Source of the DNA: Planctomycetaceae bacterium
Lineage (GTDB): Bacteria > Planctomycetota > Planctomycetia > Gemmatales > Gemmataceae
DNA: 46,635 nt
Assembly: GCA_013823135.1 (NCBI GenBank)
Contig: PNLP01000054.1
Span: 1 to 46,635 of the forward strand
Direction: 5' to 3'
Made by a program: the position numbers and the translations under genes. The notes beneath the pieces are model-generated. The model made no database searches and had not been told where the DNA came from. It saw nothing but the letters and a program-made list of their open reading frames with translations. Of the stretch, positions 1 through 9,014 are shown one piece after another. Position 1 is the stretch's first letter. Each line of letters opens with the position of its first letter.

Positions 1-8
1 CACAGCGT

Positions 9-22
9 CCGCCTTCGGGCGG
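9..22. other. Short UUCG-capped hairpin
   Basis: A CCGCC stem, TTCG loop and GGCGG stem form a 5-bp hairpin closed by a UUCG tetraloop. It may be the end of a transcript entering from outside the window, but there is no T-run on either side, so a terminator role is only a guess. The rest of positions 1-120 shows nothing else. Confidence 0.3.
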
Positions 23-120
23 GTGCTACAGCCCGTGCGGTTGCCCCCGTCCACTTCGCCATTCGTGCACATCCCTCCACCCCTGATTCCGTCCTTCAAC
101 ACCCCGAACCGGAGTGGGCC

Positions 121-462
121 GTGGTTCTCCTCATCGGACTCGCGATCTTCGTGTTCCTGGCCTGGGCGACGTGGGCCGTCTCGGTGGCGTGCTACGCGTC
201 GACGTTCACCGAATCGGCCGACCTGACCGCCGACCCGAACTACCCGACCGTCTCCGGCTACGCCATCGCCGCGGTGGTGGTAACGAGCTTCGTCCCGTTC
301 CCGTTCGGCTACCTCGCGGCGCTCGTCGCGTGGGGCGTGGCGGTGTACGGCTTCTTGAACCTGTCCCGCACCAGATCGACGGTCCTGTTCGCCTACCTGG
401 CCGGCTGGTCGGTCGTCACGCGGTTGGTCATCCTGGGCGTGCTCAGCGCCACCGCGAAATGA
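121..462 (+). CDS. Small membrane protein, unknown function
   Basis: The 113-aa product has three hydrophobic stretches (about residues 1-25, 48-80 and 88-108), so it is most likely an inner-membrane protein with three helices. No family is recognised. The GTG start is chosen because CGGAG lies six bases upstream; no ATG fits better. It is followed by two further very small genes on the same strand, each with its own ribosome site. Function unknown. Confidence 0.6.
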   Translation: MVLLIGLAIFVFLAWATWAVSVACYASTFTESADLTADPNYPTVSGYAIAAVVVTSFVPFPFGYLAALVAWGVAVYGFLNLSRTRSTVLFAYLAGWSVVTRLVILGVLSATAK

Positions 463-503
463 GTCTCCCGCGTGCGTTCCAGCCAACATCTGTGGAGGCC
501 GAC

Positions 504-551
504 ATGATGTACCTGCTTGCCGCCGTCGCGATCTGGCTCCTGGCGTGGTGA
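504..551 (+). CDS. Possible 15-residue membrane peptide
   Basis: A tiny frame encodes MMYLLAAVAIWLLAW, one short hydrophobic helix ending in Trp. It is preceded by a strong ribosome site, GGAGG, five bases before the ATG. It sits between two small genes on the same strand. Leader-peptide or membrane-microprotein roles are possible. The evidence is only the ribosome site and the composition, so it may be fortuitous. Confidence 0.35.
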   Translation: MMYLLAAVAIWLLAW

Positions 552-587
552 GGCGGTTTCCCGAACTCATCAGCAGGAGTTGATCTG

Positions 588-782
588 ATGGCAAAGAGCG
601 TCACCATCGACGAGTTGCACCTGACAATCCGCGTCCCCGGCGACCTGCCCGACGACGCGGCCGAAGGTGTTCGCGAAACGCTGGCCGGGGACGAGTTCAT
701 GAACCGGTTGCGTCGAGCCGTCCGCGTTGCTGTTCGCGAGTTTCCCGCGCTGACCGTGGTCCGCCTGTCGCTGACGCGGTGA
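588..782 (+). CDS. Small soluble hypothetical protein
   Basis: The 64-aa product begins MAKSVTIDELHLTIRVPGDL and ends with an arginine-rich beta/alpha stretch. AGGAG lies eight bases before the ATG. It is predicted to be soluble, with a short beta-hairpin followed by an amphipathic helix (about residues 22-50). No known domain is recognised. It may be co-transcribed with the two small genes upstream. Confidence 0.6.
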   Translation: MAKSVTIDELHLTIRVPGDLPDDAAEGVRETLAGDEFMNRLRRAVRVAVREFPALTVVRLSLTR

Positions 783-932
783 GGTTGCGATTTGACGTTG
801 TCCGAACCCAGCCGCATCTTCTCGACTGGAGAGGGTGCGGCCCACTCGCTTCTGTCCGGCTCGCACCGGCAGCATTCGGTAGTCCTTCATTTAGCTATCA
901 GGTCATCGCGGGTCGACCCGAATCGCGAGAAC

Positions 933-1298
933 TTACCCACTACATGACAGGGGTGGAAAGACTGCGAAACGGGCACCCTCGGCCGGGCGACAGGTTTCGA
1001 CGGCTGCCCGGACCTGCTCGGTGACCGACACATAATCCTGCCCCGTTCGTGCGCACTGGTCGATGACCAGGACCAAACCGTGCAATCGGTTGACTTCCTC
1101 TATCGCGGCCGACGCCTCCGCAAATCCGATCCGGAGTTGCTCCACCTTCGCGGCCCGACCGAATCGTGGGTCGCGTGCCTCGCTCAGTCGTGCCCGTAGG
1201 GACTCGAAGACGTCCGCGGCCGTGACCGCCTCAACGGGGTTCGGCGACAGCTTTGCCAGTCGCGGGATTGGAACCGAGCCATCGGACTTGGCTGACAC
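933..1298 (-). CDS. Hypothetical protein, possibly a C-terminal fragment
   Basis: A 121-aa frame with protein-like composition: an alpha-helical middle (about residues 28-75) and a GC-rich third codon position as in neighbours. The only start is a GTG without a visible ribosome site, and the first residues read like the interior of a protein. It could therefore be the 3' remnant of a longer gene. No family recognised. Confidence 0.4.
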   Translation of the reverse strand: MSAKSDGSVPIPRLAKLSPNPVEAVTAADVFESLRARLSEARDPRFGRAAKVEQLRIGFAEASAAIEEVNRLHGLVLVIDQCARTGQDYVSVTEQVRAAVETCRPAEGARFAVFPPLSCSG

Positions 1299-1339
1299 GC
1301 CAATTTATGGCGCGTCAGCCGTCCAATGCGGATCCAGGG

Positions 1340-2407
1340 CTACGGAATCGATACCGAAGGATTGGGGTCTGCGTCACACAGGTTCGGCACATCCCCCACC
1401 CATCCTGGCTTGTACGGTGGCGTCGGGAGCCACCCGCGCTCGGCCCAGGTCTCCTGGTCCACGAAGTTGTTGAACCGAGTTATGAGTGTGTCGAGCCCAT
1501 GCTCCCGACGTGCCGCAAGAGCCTGCAAGCCGTCCTCCCCGATCATATTGCACGAGACGTCCAGATAGCGAAGTGAGCCGAGTGAAACAGTCTCGGCGAG
1601 CATTATCGCCCCAATGTCAGTAATCTCGTTTGAGTCCAGCCCGAGTTGACGGATCCCGCTCAACAGCGGAGACGACACCAACACACGTATGTCTTCGTCG
1701 GTAAGTTGATTGGTCGAGAGGTTAAGGGCCCGCAGGCTTGGTATCGCCGGCCCGGTCACGAGAGCCATGATCTCTGCAACTTCGAATCTTCCCCCGTCGA
1801 GATCTAGCACACGCAAGGACGGGAACGTAGAGGATGCACCCAGTGCGATGCGTCCCAATATCACCGAGGATCCGACGGCGAGCCTCTGGAGGCTTACCAG
1901 GTATGGAGAGTCAAAAAGTGGGTCGATGTAGAACTTTAGTCGGTCTTCTTCGCCCAGGCGTAAGGACGTCAAGTGCCTCAGGGCACGGCAGCGGGCGATA
2001 TCCGAAATGCAGTTGCCGATGTCGGTTATGGCCACCGCCCTGATCGGCGCTGACCGGAAGAGTCGCTCGCCGTAGCGAATAAACCCGCCAGCGGATACAC
2101 TCGCAGACTCGAGGAAACCGCGACGGAAGCGAGGTTGCTCGATTCGCAGGCAAAGGCCGGACAGCCATTGCCGACCGTGTTTCTTCAACAGATCCGCCGC
2201 GCGCAGCGACATTTCTTGCGCCTCGGGCATATCCGCAGGCATCTTCTCCAGGTCGATTTGTTTGCGGATGAACTCGGCCTGCGCGACGTTCGGCTCGCCG
2301 CCGATCTCGTCAAGCAGGTCCGCGTACACCATCCGCGGCGTGTCTTCCTCCGGGTGCTGAATGATAGCGGCCAGGAGCGCCTCTTTATTCGTCATGTTCG
2401 TCGTCAT
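1340..2407 (-). CDS. TIGR02996-domain protein with leucine-rich repeats
   Basis: The 355-aa product opens with the planctomycete 'repeat-companion' domain (TIGR02996): LLAAIIQHPEEDTPRMVYAD, followed by LLDEIGG and EFIRKQIDL. The rest, from about residue 120, is a series of leucine-rich repeats with LxxLxLxxN-type units (for example RALNLSTNQLTDEDI and RQLGLDSNEITD), suggesting a solenoid for protein binding. The start at 2407 puts the companion domain at the N-terminus as in the family; an ATG four codons further in is equally possible. The in-frame extension upstream of 2407 does not resemble the family. Role unknown; the window has two more such genes (20153 and 38993). Confidence 0.85.
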   Translation of the reverse strand: MTTNMTNKEALLAAIIQHPEEDTPRMVYADLLDEIGGEPNVAQAEFIRKQIDLEKMPADMPEAQEMSLRAADLLKKHGRQWLSGLCLRIEQPRFRRGFLESASVSAGGFIRYGERLFRSAPIRAVAITDIGNCISDIARCRALRHLTSLRLGEEDRLKFYIDPLFDSPYLVSLQRLAVGSSVILGRIALGASSTFPSLRVLDLDGGRFEVAEIMALVTGPAIPSLRALNLSTNQLTDEDIRVLVSSPLLSGIRQLGLDSNEITDIGAIMLAETVSLGSLRYLDVSCNMIGEDGLQALAARREHGLDTLITRFNNFVDQETWAERGWLPTPPYKPGWVGDVPNLCDADPNPSVSIP

Positions 2408-2645
2408 AGTTGCACTCTTGTGTGAAGCCGGGGCGATGGGCCACCGGCTTATGTTAAAGAGACCCTGACATAACCCCAGAATCACCTTGAAAACGAAGCA
2501 AATCAGAGGTTATGTCCGGGCCTCTAAGCTAAGTTGATCTCGAGGGTCATGCTGCTGTTGCCGGTAGCTTCATTCAGCCTACATGGGCTGAACAAATCGC
2601 CGCTGCCGCCGCCGCGAACGGCGACATGACAGCGGCCAGGGGGTG

Positions 2646-3932
2646 TCACTTGGGCCAACCGGACCCGGTCCAGTTTTCGATGCCGATTTCGGAGATGCGA
2701 GCGTGCCCGGGCAACGCGTCTGTCACGCCGTTCTGAAACGTCGTGAACGAGGGCAGCTCGGCGAAATGAACGAGGTGTGCCACAGCGTCGCGATTGTCGC
2801 CAGCGCCGAACCCCTTCGCCGGGAACGACGCTCCTGGCATCGAGCTGAGGATCTGAGCCCACTCGAACTCCCGCTTGTCGCGGTCGTGCGTCCACCACAC
2901 CGCGACCGGCGTGCAATGTGGCTTGAGGTGGTCGATGTTCCATCGCAAATTTGAGTGGCGTGTGAGGTGGCGGTTGGTGCGTTTCCGGACGCCACCAGCA
3001 CCGAACGCACTCCCGAGGTAGGCATAGACCCCGGCAGGGCAATCGAAGGTCCCGAGGTCGCCGATCGCGAGTTGCCTCGTGGGCTGCGAGGGTTGAAACA
3101 ACACGATGTAGGTGCCTGGCACTTCGGACGGACCTGTGGCGTAGTCGTGGTCCTGCGATCTGATGACCGCTGCCAGGCGCGATGCTGCCGCACGCAGTGA
3201 TGCCAGCCGCGAGAGCAGTGACCGCTGCTCTGCTTCCGTCGGTGGCGTGTCGACGAGAACGCGGGGAAGGTCACGTTCATTCTTCGCCGTGATGCCTGCC
3301 ACTGCGGCCACGGTTCGCAAGGCGGCTTGCGGGTTAAACGCACCGGTACTGCGAACCGAACGCCGTTCATTGGCGAAACCGACGTCGTCAACCGATTCAA
3401 TCACGCCGCTCTTCGCGACCAATGCAGACAGACGCCGGGTCCGGCTTTGGATCTTCTGGGCGTGGTCGAGCATCGCGGAGAGTTTCGGTTGCGCCGGCCA
3501 CTGGTTTCGCGGCAGATTCAGCAATCCATCGGCGACCACGTTCAAGGCACCGACATTCCGCGCCAACCGATTGAGGACCTCAGCCGGATCATGCGTGTCG
3601 AACGGTGGGGCGACGCCGCGAGGCGGTTTGCCAAGAGGGTTACGGTCACCTCGGGCCTGCTCCAATGCGAACCGTTGCCGGTCGGGGTGTGTGCGACTGA
3701 TTCGCATGATCACCCGACCCGGCAGCCTGCGGTGGTTGGAGAGGAGGAAGCGCTTCGCCTCTGGCCCACAGTTGGTTGCGATGGCTTCGACTGCCGCGTT
3801 GAACCCGGATGTGTGGGATAGGTCGCGTGAGGTTCCGTCCGCCGAGCTCTTCTGCAAATCGACGCCTGTGGCGCGATGCGCCTGTGTCCCGCCGCGAGGC
3901 GGAACACGTTTCCGCTGGTTCCTTAATTCCAT
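2646..3932 (-). CDS. GIY-YIG (DUF123) domain protein with long N-terminal region
   Basis: The last ~140 residues match the DUF123 branch of the GIY-YIG nuclease superfamily: GTYIVLFQ, then AGVYAYLGSAFGAGG, then RTNRHLTRHSNLRWNIDHL and a conserved WW/E region. DUF123 domains often occur with DNA-repair enzymes, but their activity is poorly defined. The first ~290 residues are unrecognised and partly helical. The start was placed at 3932 because GGAG lies seven bases before this ATG; the open frame continues upstream to 4028 without support. The product is 428 aa. It stands alone on the minus strand. Confidence 0.75.
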   Translation of the reverse strand: MELRNQRKRVPPRGGTQAHRATGVDLQKSSADGTSRDLSHTSGFNAAVEAIATNCGPEAKRFLLSNHRRLPGRVIMRISRTHPDRQRFALEQARGDRNPLGKPPRGVAPPFDTHDPAEVLNRLARNVGALNVVADGLLNLPRNQWPAQPKLSAMLDHAQKIQSRTRRLSALVAKSGVIESVDDVGFANERRSVRSTGAFNPQAALRTVAAVAGITAKNERDLPRVLVDTPPTEAEQRSLLSRLASLRAAASRLAAVIRSQDHDYATGPSEVPGTYIVLFQPSQPTRQLAIGDLGTFDCPAGVYAYLGSAFGAGGVRKRTNRHLTRHSNLRWNIDHLKPHCTPVAVWWTHDRDKREFEWAQILSSMPGASFPAKGFGAGDNRDAVAHLVHFAELPSFTTFQNGVTDALPGHARISEIGIENWTGSGWPK

Positions 3933-4052
3933 TGTGAATCTCCGTGGATCAACGGACTGATCGCCGGCACAACTTCGCGCTCGATGGAAACGATCAATCC
4001 CTACTGGAATGGGCATGCTAGAGCCCATCCGCAGCGAGCCGGGGCGTCAGGT

Positions 4053-4072
4053 GGGTGATAACGGGTGATAAC
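4053..4072. repeat. Two tandem copies of a 10-bp unit
   Basis: GGGTGATAAC is repeated exactly twice, head to tail, in the intergenic space upstream of the DUF123 gene. Two copies are too few to call an operator; it may be a chance duplication. Confidence 0.5.
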
Positions 4073-4126
4073 GGAAGGTGGACTGCGGAAGTGCTGACGT
4101 GAGCGAGTTTCGACTCACCCGATTTA

Positions 4127-5209
4127 TCAATCTTTATCGGGAGGTGGGTCTTGCCGCGTAACCGCGTGTTTCACTGGTTTGACGCCACTGGCCCAACGAA
4201 GCGGGTTTTTCTCCAACCACTCGCCAGCGGCCGGTAAGACGCGTTTCATGGCCGCCCTCACTTTCGTGGCAGTTGTTGAAGCGTTTGTTAATTTCTTCCC
4301 GAGCTTCTTTTGGAGTCCTCGACCACTTATCCGGGTGTCTGGGTGAAGGCAGAGATATTGCAGGAGAGCTTGCGCGGGTTCGTTGGCCACGCCACGGACC
4401 ACCTGGCCATCGATCCGAAGTATGAGCAAGTCACCTTCAATGGAGAATGAAAGCCGTGATCTGGTGTAGTATTCCAGTGTTTCCGTCTCGAGTGGCGCGT
4501 GCCCCAATACCTTCTCAATCAGTCCGCGGAGTGCGTAGAAATTGGGACTGGGGCCAGTGATTTGAGCGAGAATCGACGTGGACAGTTCGGTGCCAATCCG
4601 ATGAGAACCATACTGGGGCAGCGTCGAGGATGGTTGCGCGGTAGCTGGAGTGAGGTCGGGAGTCTGACTCGATGCTGCTACGATCTGAGGCTCATTCGGG
4701 GTGTTGTCGAGTCCCACCTCTTTCCTGGCATCCGAGTCGTAGCGGTCTGCGAGACTCCGCAGGGCCATCGGGGATGGATGTGATTCGCAGATCATGAAGT
4801 AAAGGCTGGCGAGCGTCCGTCGCTCCCATTTCAAATACTCCTCCACAGCATCGGGAGAAACCTCGAGAGCGAGGAAGTGTTCCACATACCTGCCTGCGAG
4901 CTGAGCGGCGTCGATGTCGAAGATGGGGCCAAATGCATCAGTCCAACTGTCTTCGTGCGGGAGTTGCAGTACCCAGTTCCCCAAGTCTTTCGTTGGGACT
5001 CGGTTCCCTTCTTTCCGAGGAAAGGACGCAGCGATGAAGCGGACAATGTTCTCCTCAAGTGGAGAATCTGATTGCATGATGATTACACCGGGCCGAATCA
5101 CAGGATCGCCAAGGTTGCCACAATCTCGCTTGGTACGGCGGAGTGCGTTCGCCAACTCGGTTATTTTCGCGGCGTCTTCTGCGTTCCAGCCGACAGTTTT
5201 CGGGATCAT
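4127..5209 (-). CDS. Hypothetical protein, possible winged-helix C-terminus
   Basis: The 360-aa product is unrecognised. Residues 1-160 are alpha-helical; about 160-215 is a low-complexity Ser/Thr/Pro linker. The last ~110 residues contain a beta-hairpin (FSIEGDLLILRIDGQVV) followed by helices and SGRGLQKKLGK, which resembles winged-helix DNA-binding regions such as the OmpR type. That is inference. The ATG at 5209 is used; an in-frame TTG at 5254 would add 15 residues, and neither has a clear ribosome site. It lies directly after a decayed DsbA-like gene on the same strand. Confidence 0.6.
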   Translation of the reverse strand: MIPKTVGWNAEDAAKITELANALRRTKRDCGNLGDPVIRPGVIIMQSDSPLEENIVRFIAASFPRKEGNRVPTKDLGNWVLQLPHEDSWTDAFGPIFDIDAAQLAGRYVEHFLALEVSPDAVEEYLKWERRTLASLYFMICESHPSPMALRSLADRYDSDARKEVGLDNTPNEPQIVAASSQTPDLTPATAQPSSTLPQYGSHRIGTELSTSILAQITGPSPNFYALRGLIEKVLGHAPLETETLEYYTRSRLSFSIEGDLLILRIDGQVVRGVANEPAQALLQYLCLHPDTRISGRGLQKKLGKKLTNASTTATKVRAAMKRVLPAAGEWLEKNPLRWASGVKPVKHAVTRQDPPPDKD

Positions 5210-5250
5210 GGCGATTCGGAGATGTGCATTTTCTGGTGCAAGCTCGGGCC

Positions 5251-5640
5251 TCAAGCGGTGAGGTTACCTGCAAGAAGACCTGGGTGCAACGATCGGCTTT
5301 GAACTAGATGCAATCCGAGTTGGTGGCAGTCGAAAGTGTTCGGCGTTCTCTCCATCCGGTCGAAGTCGAACACGATGCCCTCGGTCGCCCCGACTTCCTT
5401 CATCCTGGCGTCGAGCGCGAGTGATTGTTCCCAACTTCCGAACTTCGCAGTGCGATACTCTCGACGACTCATGCCTTCCTTCGGCATTTGCGGGTTCAGT
5501 TGAAACAGGTGCTATCGCACTCGCACCTCATGGCGTTCGTTGACGGCGCGAATGGCAGATTCCAACCGCCGATTCCCAACAAAACACCACGGGCAGATCA
5601 CGCCCGAAATCACTTCAGTTTCAGATCTGCCAAGGGAATA
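5251..5640 (-). pseudogene. Decayed DsbA/FrnE-family thioredoxin-like oxidoreductase
   Basis: Reading the minus strand in one frame gives EVISGVICPWCFVGNRRLE, the CPWC active-site region typical of DsbA/FrnE-type oxidoreductases (CPWC at 5595-5584). Then comes RVR, a TAG stop (5514-5512), and LFQLNPQMPKEGMSRREYR and FDRMERTPNTFDCHQL. Family members have Trp at the stop position (RVRWHPFxLNP), so TGG to TAG is the simplest change. Homology stops at about 5317, where most of the C-terminal half is missing. Upstream of 5640 the frame has no proper N-terminus and runs into a WD-repeat relic. This is a truncated, stop-interrupted remnant. Confidence 0.8.
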
Positions 5641-5690
5641 AACACGACCTGCGAAACCCAGTCCGCGTCCCATCCCACTGCCGGCAAAGT

Positions 5691-6200
5691 CTATCCGTCT
5701 GGCGAGAGCGCCAAGCCCCACACCATCCCCTTCGCCAGGAGCGCGTGAGGTTGAGGTGACCGAACCGGTCGTTCTTTTAATCCAGGCAGATCCCAAACGC
5801 GGATGGTTCCTTCACGATCTGCGGTCGCTACCCCGGTGTCATCCGGTATGAACGTGACTGCACAGAAATCGATGTCACCCGGAGACGTGGCGAACTCGAG
5901 CGCGGGCTTACGAGCATCGGCCTTGAAGTCCCAAACCAGCAGATTCCGACGACTTCCCATGCCGTTCGGACCGCGATTCACGATCGCGCCCGCCCGCCGA
6001 CCATCGGTACTCATCGCCAATCCCAGGAACGTACCACCCTTCGCAGGAAACGCTGGTTCACATTCGCGCGTGACCTCGATTCCCCTCTGGATTGCCCCTT
6101 CTGGTGTGAGCGTCCATTGCCGCACAGTCCCGTCCCAACCGGACGTCAGGAACGTGGCTCGCTTCTGCATGTCGAACGCGATGCCGTTGACGGATTGAAC
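5691..6200 (-). pseudogene. Truncated WD40-repeat gene remnant
   Basis: The frame contains WD-repeat signatures: TSGWDGTVRQWTL, GIEV..LGLAMSTDGRRAG, FIPDDTGVATADREGTIRVW and GLALSPDG. It opens straight after a TAG (6203-6201) with SVNGIAFDMQ, already inside a propeller blade, so the N-terminus is lost. It ends abruptly after SPDG at a stop, where a one-base shift leads into the frame of the DsbA relic. WD40 propellers are protein-interaction scaffolds. The piece is too short for a full propeller, and no start codon with a ribosome site is seen. Confidence 0.7.
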
Positions 6201-6395
6201 CTATCATCCCCGAACACTGCGGCTCATGCAATCACTGCGGGGCCTGCGGGGCGGACGCAAGCGATTGAGTTTCGCCGTTGGGGTGGTTAGGCTGACGAAA
6301 GTTGTGACGAACGCCTCTGAAACTCTGGAAGTGAACCCGTGATGGTTTGCCTCCTCCTTGAGTCTGGCGAACGACCACACACTCCGAGGTATCCA

Positions 6396-7964
6396 ATGAG
6401 CGGACGCACTGCCGGACTGCTACTCGCTATCGCACCGCTGATCCTGTGCGACGCATCGCGCGTCGTTGCGGCCGATCCGCCGAAACAATCCGGAGAGGCT
6501 ACGGAAGCCCGCCGAGCGGGGCTCAAAATGGCACAGGTCGTCATCGAGCAACTGGAGATGGGCGACCAGAAGAAGTTCCCCGGCATTCAAGCGTGGCTCA
6601 ACGACGTGCGCAAGGCAACCGGTGGGCTGAATCCCGAGAAGCCAGCGGAGGAATGGCCCGCCCTTGACGTCAACGCGCTGATGGCAAACAACCCAAACTT
6701 CTGGCAGGCGTACTATGAGATCGCGCCCGGCGACCCGGGATTGATGGTGATTCATGCGGGTCTGCTCATGACTGGCGGCGAGATGACCCGAGCATCGCAA
6801 ATCCTGGTAATTGCTCTGCAGAGGCCGGGAATCCCTGCGGCATTTCGGAAGGCAATGCTCGGTCTGCTGGCAGACACAGTGAAAGCGGGTAAGACATCGA
6901 ACGCGCTCGTCAACGAAGGCATCAAGTTGCACGACAAGGGGGAATACGCGGCCGCCCTGCGTAAGTACGACGAAGCCCTCGTGGCCTGGCCCCAGAACGG
7001 CTTCGCGCATTACGAGATCGGCTACACGATTTACATCCAGTCGCTCGTCGCCGCAGGGGAGAAGCCGCCGGCTCCGGGCACCGTCATCGTCAACGGGAAG
7101 CATGAACTGCCCGCGAAGACCAAGGCCGCCTACGCCAAAGCAAGACACTATGATCCGTTCCAGTACACGGCCTACCAGGGGGACGACAAGGCTGTGATCG
7201 AAGGGTTCCGCGCCCTGGCCGCGCGCGGGTTGCCCGTTTGGCAGAAGCTCGTGAAAGAGCCGGAAAAGAGAGTTGATGACAAAGCCCTGCAAGACTTTGC
7301 CGAAGCGTGCCAGGAGGCGGGGATTCACGAGTTGGGCCTCGCCACGCGTCAGGTCATGGTCGCACGCCGCGGGAGATATGCGCCTTCCGACCACCCCTAT
7401 TTCACGACCAGCCTCGGGAAACTTGCACCGGGGGAGCAAACCGCTGCGCTGCTGAAACGCCTGGCGACGGGAGTCCTCAACCTCAGACAACTGGTCGTAC
7501 CGGAAAAGGAGAAAAAGGACTTCGACCTCAACCAACTCCGGCTATACGTCCCCAACCCGGATCTGCCCAAGCGCCTCGGCGAAGATGTCGAGCCGTTGGT
7601 GAACTACATCAAATCGCTCGATGAGCCGCTTCAACGGTGGCTGGAAAAAGAAAAGCCGCAAGCGAAGGGGCTCCTGATTGCTGTCGGCATCAAGGCGGGC
7701 AAGAAGTCGCGTGTCTGGTGTCAAGCCGTCGAAGGGGACATTCCGGCCGCCGCGTTGCAGCGGCTCGAAGAGGAACTCGGCAAGGTGGCAACTATCGACC
7801 TGAAGAAGGAGCCGGTAGCGTTCGGGATGGAGGTTATCCTCGGCGGTCAAAAGGTCGAGAAGTTCCCGGAGTTTCCAACGGTGTGGCTCGAAGCGCTGAA
7901 GCAATCGAAGGCCAAGGTGATCGTTCCCCCGGACGAGTTGTTCAAGCTGATCTGGGCGGATTGA
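6396..7964 (+). CDS. Secreted TPR-containing protein
   Basis: The 522-aa product begins with a signal peptide (MSGRTAGLLLAIAPLI..., Ala-rich cleavage region near residue 27), so it is exported. A TPR-like pair lies at about residues 182-225 (DKGEYAAALRKYDEALVAWP, NGFAHYEIGY). The C-terminal ~120 residues form a separate alpha/beta region without a known name. The start at 6396 is preferred because it gives the signal peptide directly and GAGG lies seven bases upstream; the frame is open to 6339. It converges on the ArgC-like gene. Function unknown. Confidence 0.75.
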   Translation: MSGRTAGLLLAIAPLILCDASRVVAADPPKQSGEATEARRAGLKMAQVVIEQLEMGDQKKFPGIQAWLNDVRKATGGLNPEKPAEEWPALDVNALMANNPNFWQAYYEIAPGDPGLMVIHAGLLMTGGEMTRASQILVIALQRPGIPAAFRKAMLGLLADTVKAGKTSNALVNEGIKLHDKGEYAAALRKYDEALVAWPQNGFAHYEIGYTIYIQSLVAAGEKPPAPGTVIVNGKHELPAKTKAAYAKARHYDPFQYTAYQGDDKAVIEGFRALAARGLPVWQKLVKEPEKRVDDKALQDFAEACQEAGIHELGLATRQVMVARRGRYAPSDHPYFTTSLGKLAPGEQTAALLKRLATGVLNLRQLVVPEKEKKDFDLNQLRLYVPNPDLPKRLGEDVEPLVNYIKSLDEPLQRWLEKEKPQAKGLLIAVGIKAGKKSRVWCQAVEGDIPAAALQRLEEELGKVATIDLKKEPVAFGMEVILGGQKVEKFPEFPTVWLEALKQSKAKVIVPPDELFKLIWAD

Positions 7965-8069
7965 ACCCGTGGCTTGGACACTACGCCAGTCGATGCGCCT
8001 CCGCGAATCGACTGGCTTCGCTCGCTGCGACCCCGCCGCGAAACGCTCATCCGAATTTACTTCCATCAC

Positions 8070-9014
8070 TCACCCTCCGCAGGCGTTCTCCTCGATTCCG
8101 GCGAACTCGTCGCAGCCCAAGAGGAGATTCATGTTCTGAATTGCCGCGATGGCACTCCCTTTCCTGAGATTGTCCAGCCTTGCCAGAAGCAGCAGATGAT
8201 CGTTGTTACCCTCGACGAACAACTCGACCCCGATCCCCAGCGGTTGGGAGAGCGCGACGGAACCCAGTAAGCCGCCGCGTGTCTTGATGCTGACGAGCCG
8301 TTCCGCAGCGTATCGGTCACGCAAGACATCACGCACGGAAGCGGGCGACGCATTTGTCCGCAGCCAGTCACGGTGCAGTGGAATGCTGACCAACATGCCG
8401 CGATGGAAGTTCCCAACCCACGGCACGAACAGTGGCGGTCGCTGCAATCCCGTGTGCTGCTGCATCTCGGGCACCTGAGCGTGTTCGAGATTCAACCCAA
8501 ACACCTGCACCTGTGGCGGAGCCTCACCCTCGGGTTGTTCATACCACTCGACCAACCGCTTGCCGCCGGCGCTGTATCCACCGATCCCCTGAACACAGAT
8601 TGGTGTAGCGGGATCAACGATGCCGCAATCTACCAGCGGTCGAAGAGCCAGGATGAAACCCGTGGCAAAACAACCCGGGCCGCTCACTCGGCGAGCTTGG
8701 CGAATCGCGTCCCGCTGACCATGCTTCAGTTCGGGGAGGCCATAGACCCAGCCATCCGCAACGCTGTGCGTTGTGCTGGTGTCGATGACTCTGACCGTGG
8801 GATTGGTGATTCGCGCCAGTGCTTTCTTACCAGCGGCCGACGGCAAGCAAAGGATGGCCACATCTGCGGTGTTGAGTAACTCGGTCTCCCTATCGAGGGC
8901 ATCCCGTCCCTGAACTTCCGGTGCAAGCAGGCGAATGTCTTCACGCTTCTGAAGCACCTCATGAAGCAGAAGTCCCGACGTTCCCGACCGCCCCGCGATG
9001 TAGACGGATTTCAT
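8070..9014 (-). CDS. argC: N-acetyl-gamma-glutamyl-phosphate reductase-like protein (type 2 ArgC)
   Basis: The 314-aa protein has the length and layout of the short (type 2) ArgC: an N-terminal Rossmann motif (VYIAGRSGTSGLLLHEVL), a dehydrogenase-type middle and the catalytic cysteine in VSGPGCFATGF (C115). The family reduces N-acetylglutamyl-5-phosphate to the semialdehyde with NADPH in arginine synthesis. Its ATG overlaps the stop of the CoaB-like gene in an ATGA, so the two are translated together. No other arginine gene is near. The unusual partner leaves open whether the substrate is the arginine intermediate or another acyl phosphate. Confidence 0.85.
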   Translation of the reverse strand: MKSVYIAGRSGTSGLLLHEVLQKREDIRLLAPEVQGRDALDRETELLNTADVAILCLPSAAGKKALARITNPTVRVIDTSTTHSVADGWVYGLPELKHGQRDAIRQARRVSGPGCFATGFILALRPLVDCGIVDPATPICVQGIGGYSAGGKRLVEWYEQPEGEAPPQVQVFGLNLEHAQVPEMQQHTGLQRPPLFVPWVGNFHRGMLVSIPLHRDWLRTNASPASVRDVLRDRYAAERLVSIKTRGGLLGSVALSQPLGIGVELFVEGNNDHLLLLARLDNLRKGSAIAAIQNMNLLLGCDEFAGIEENACGG

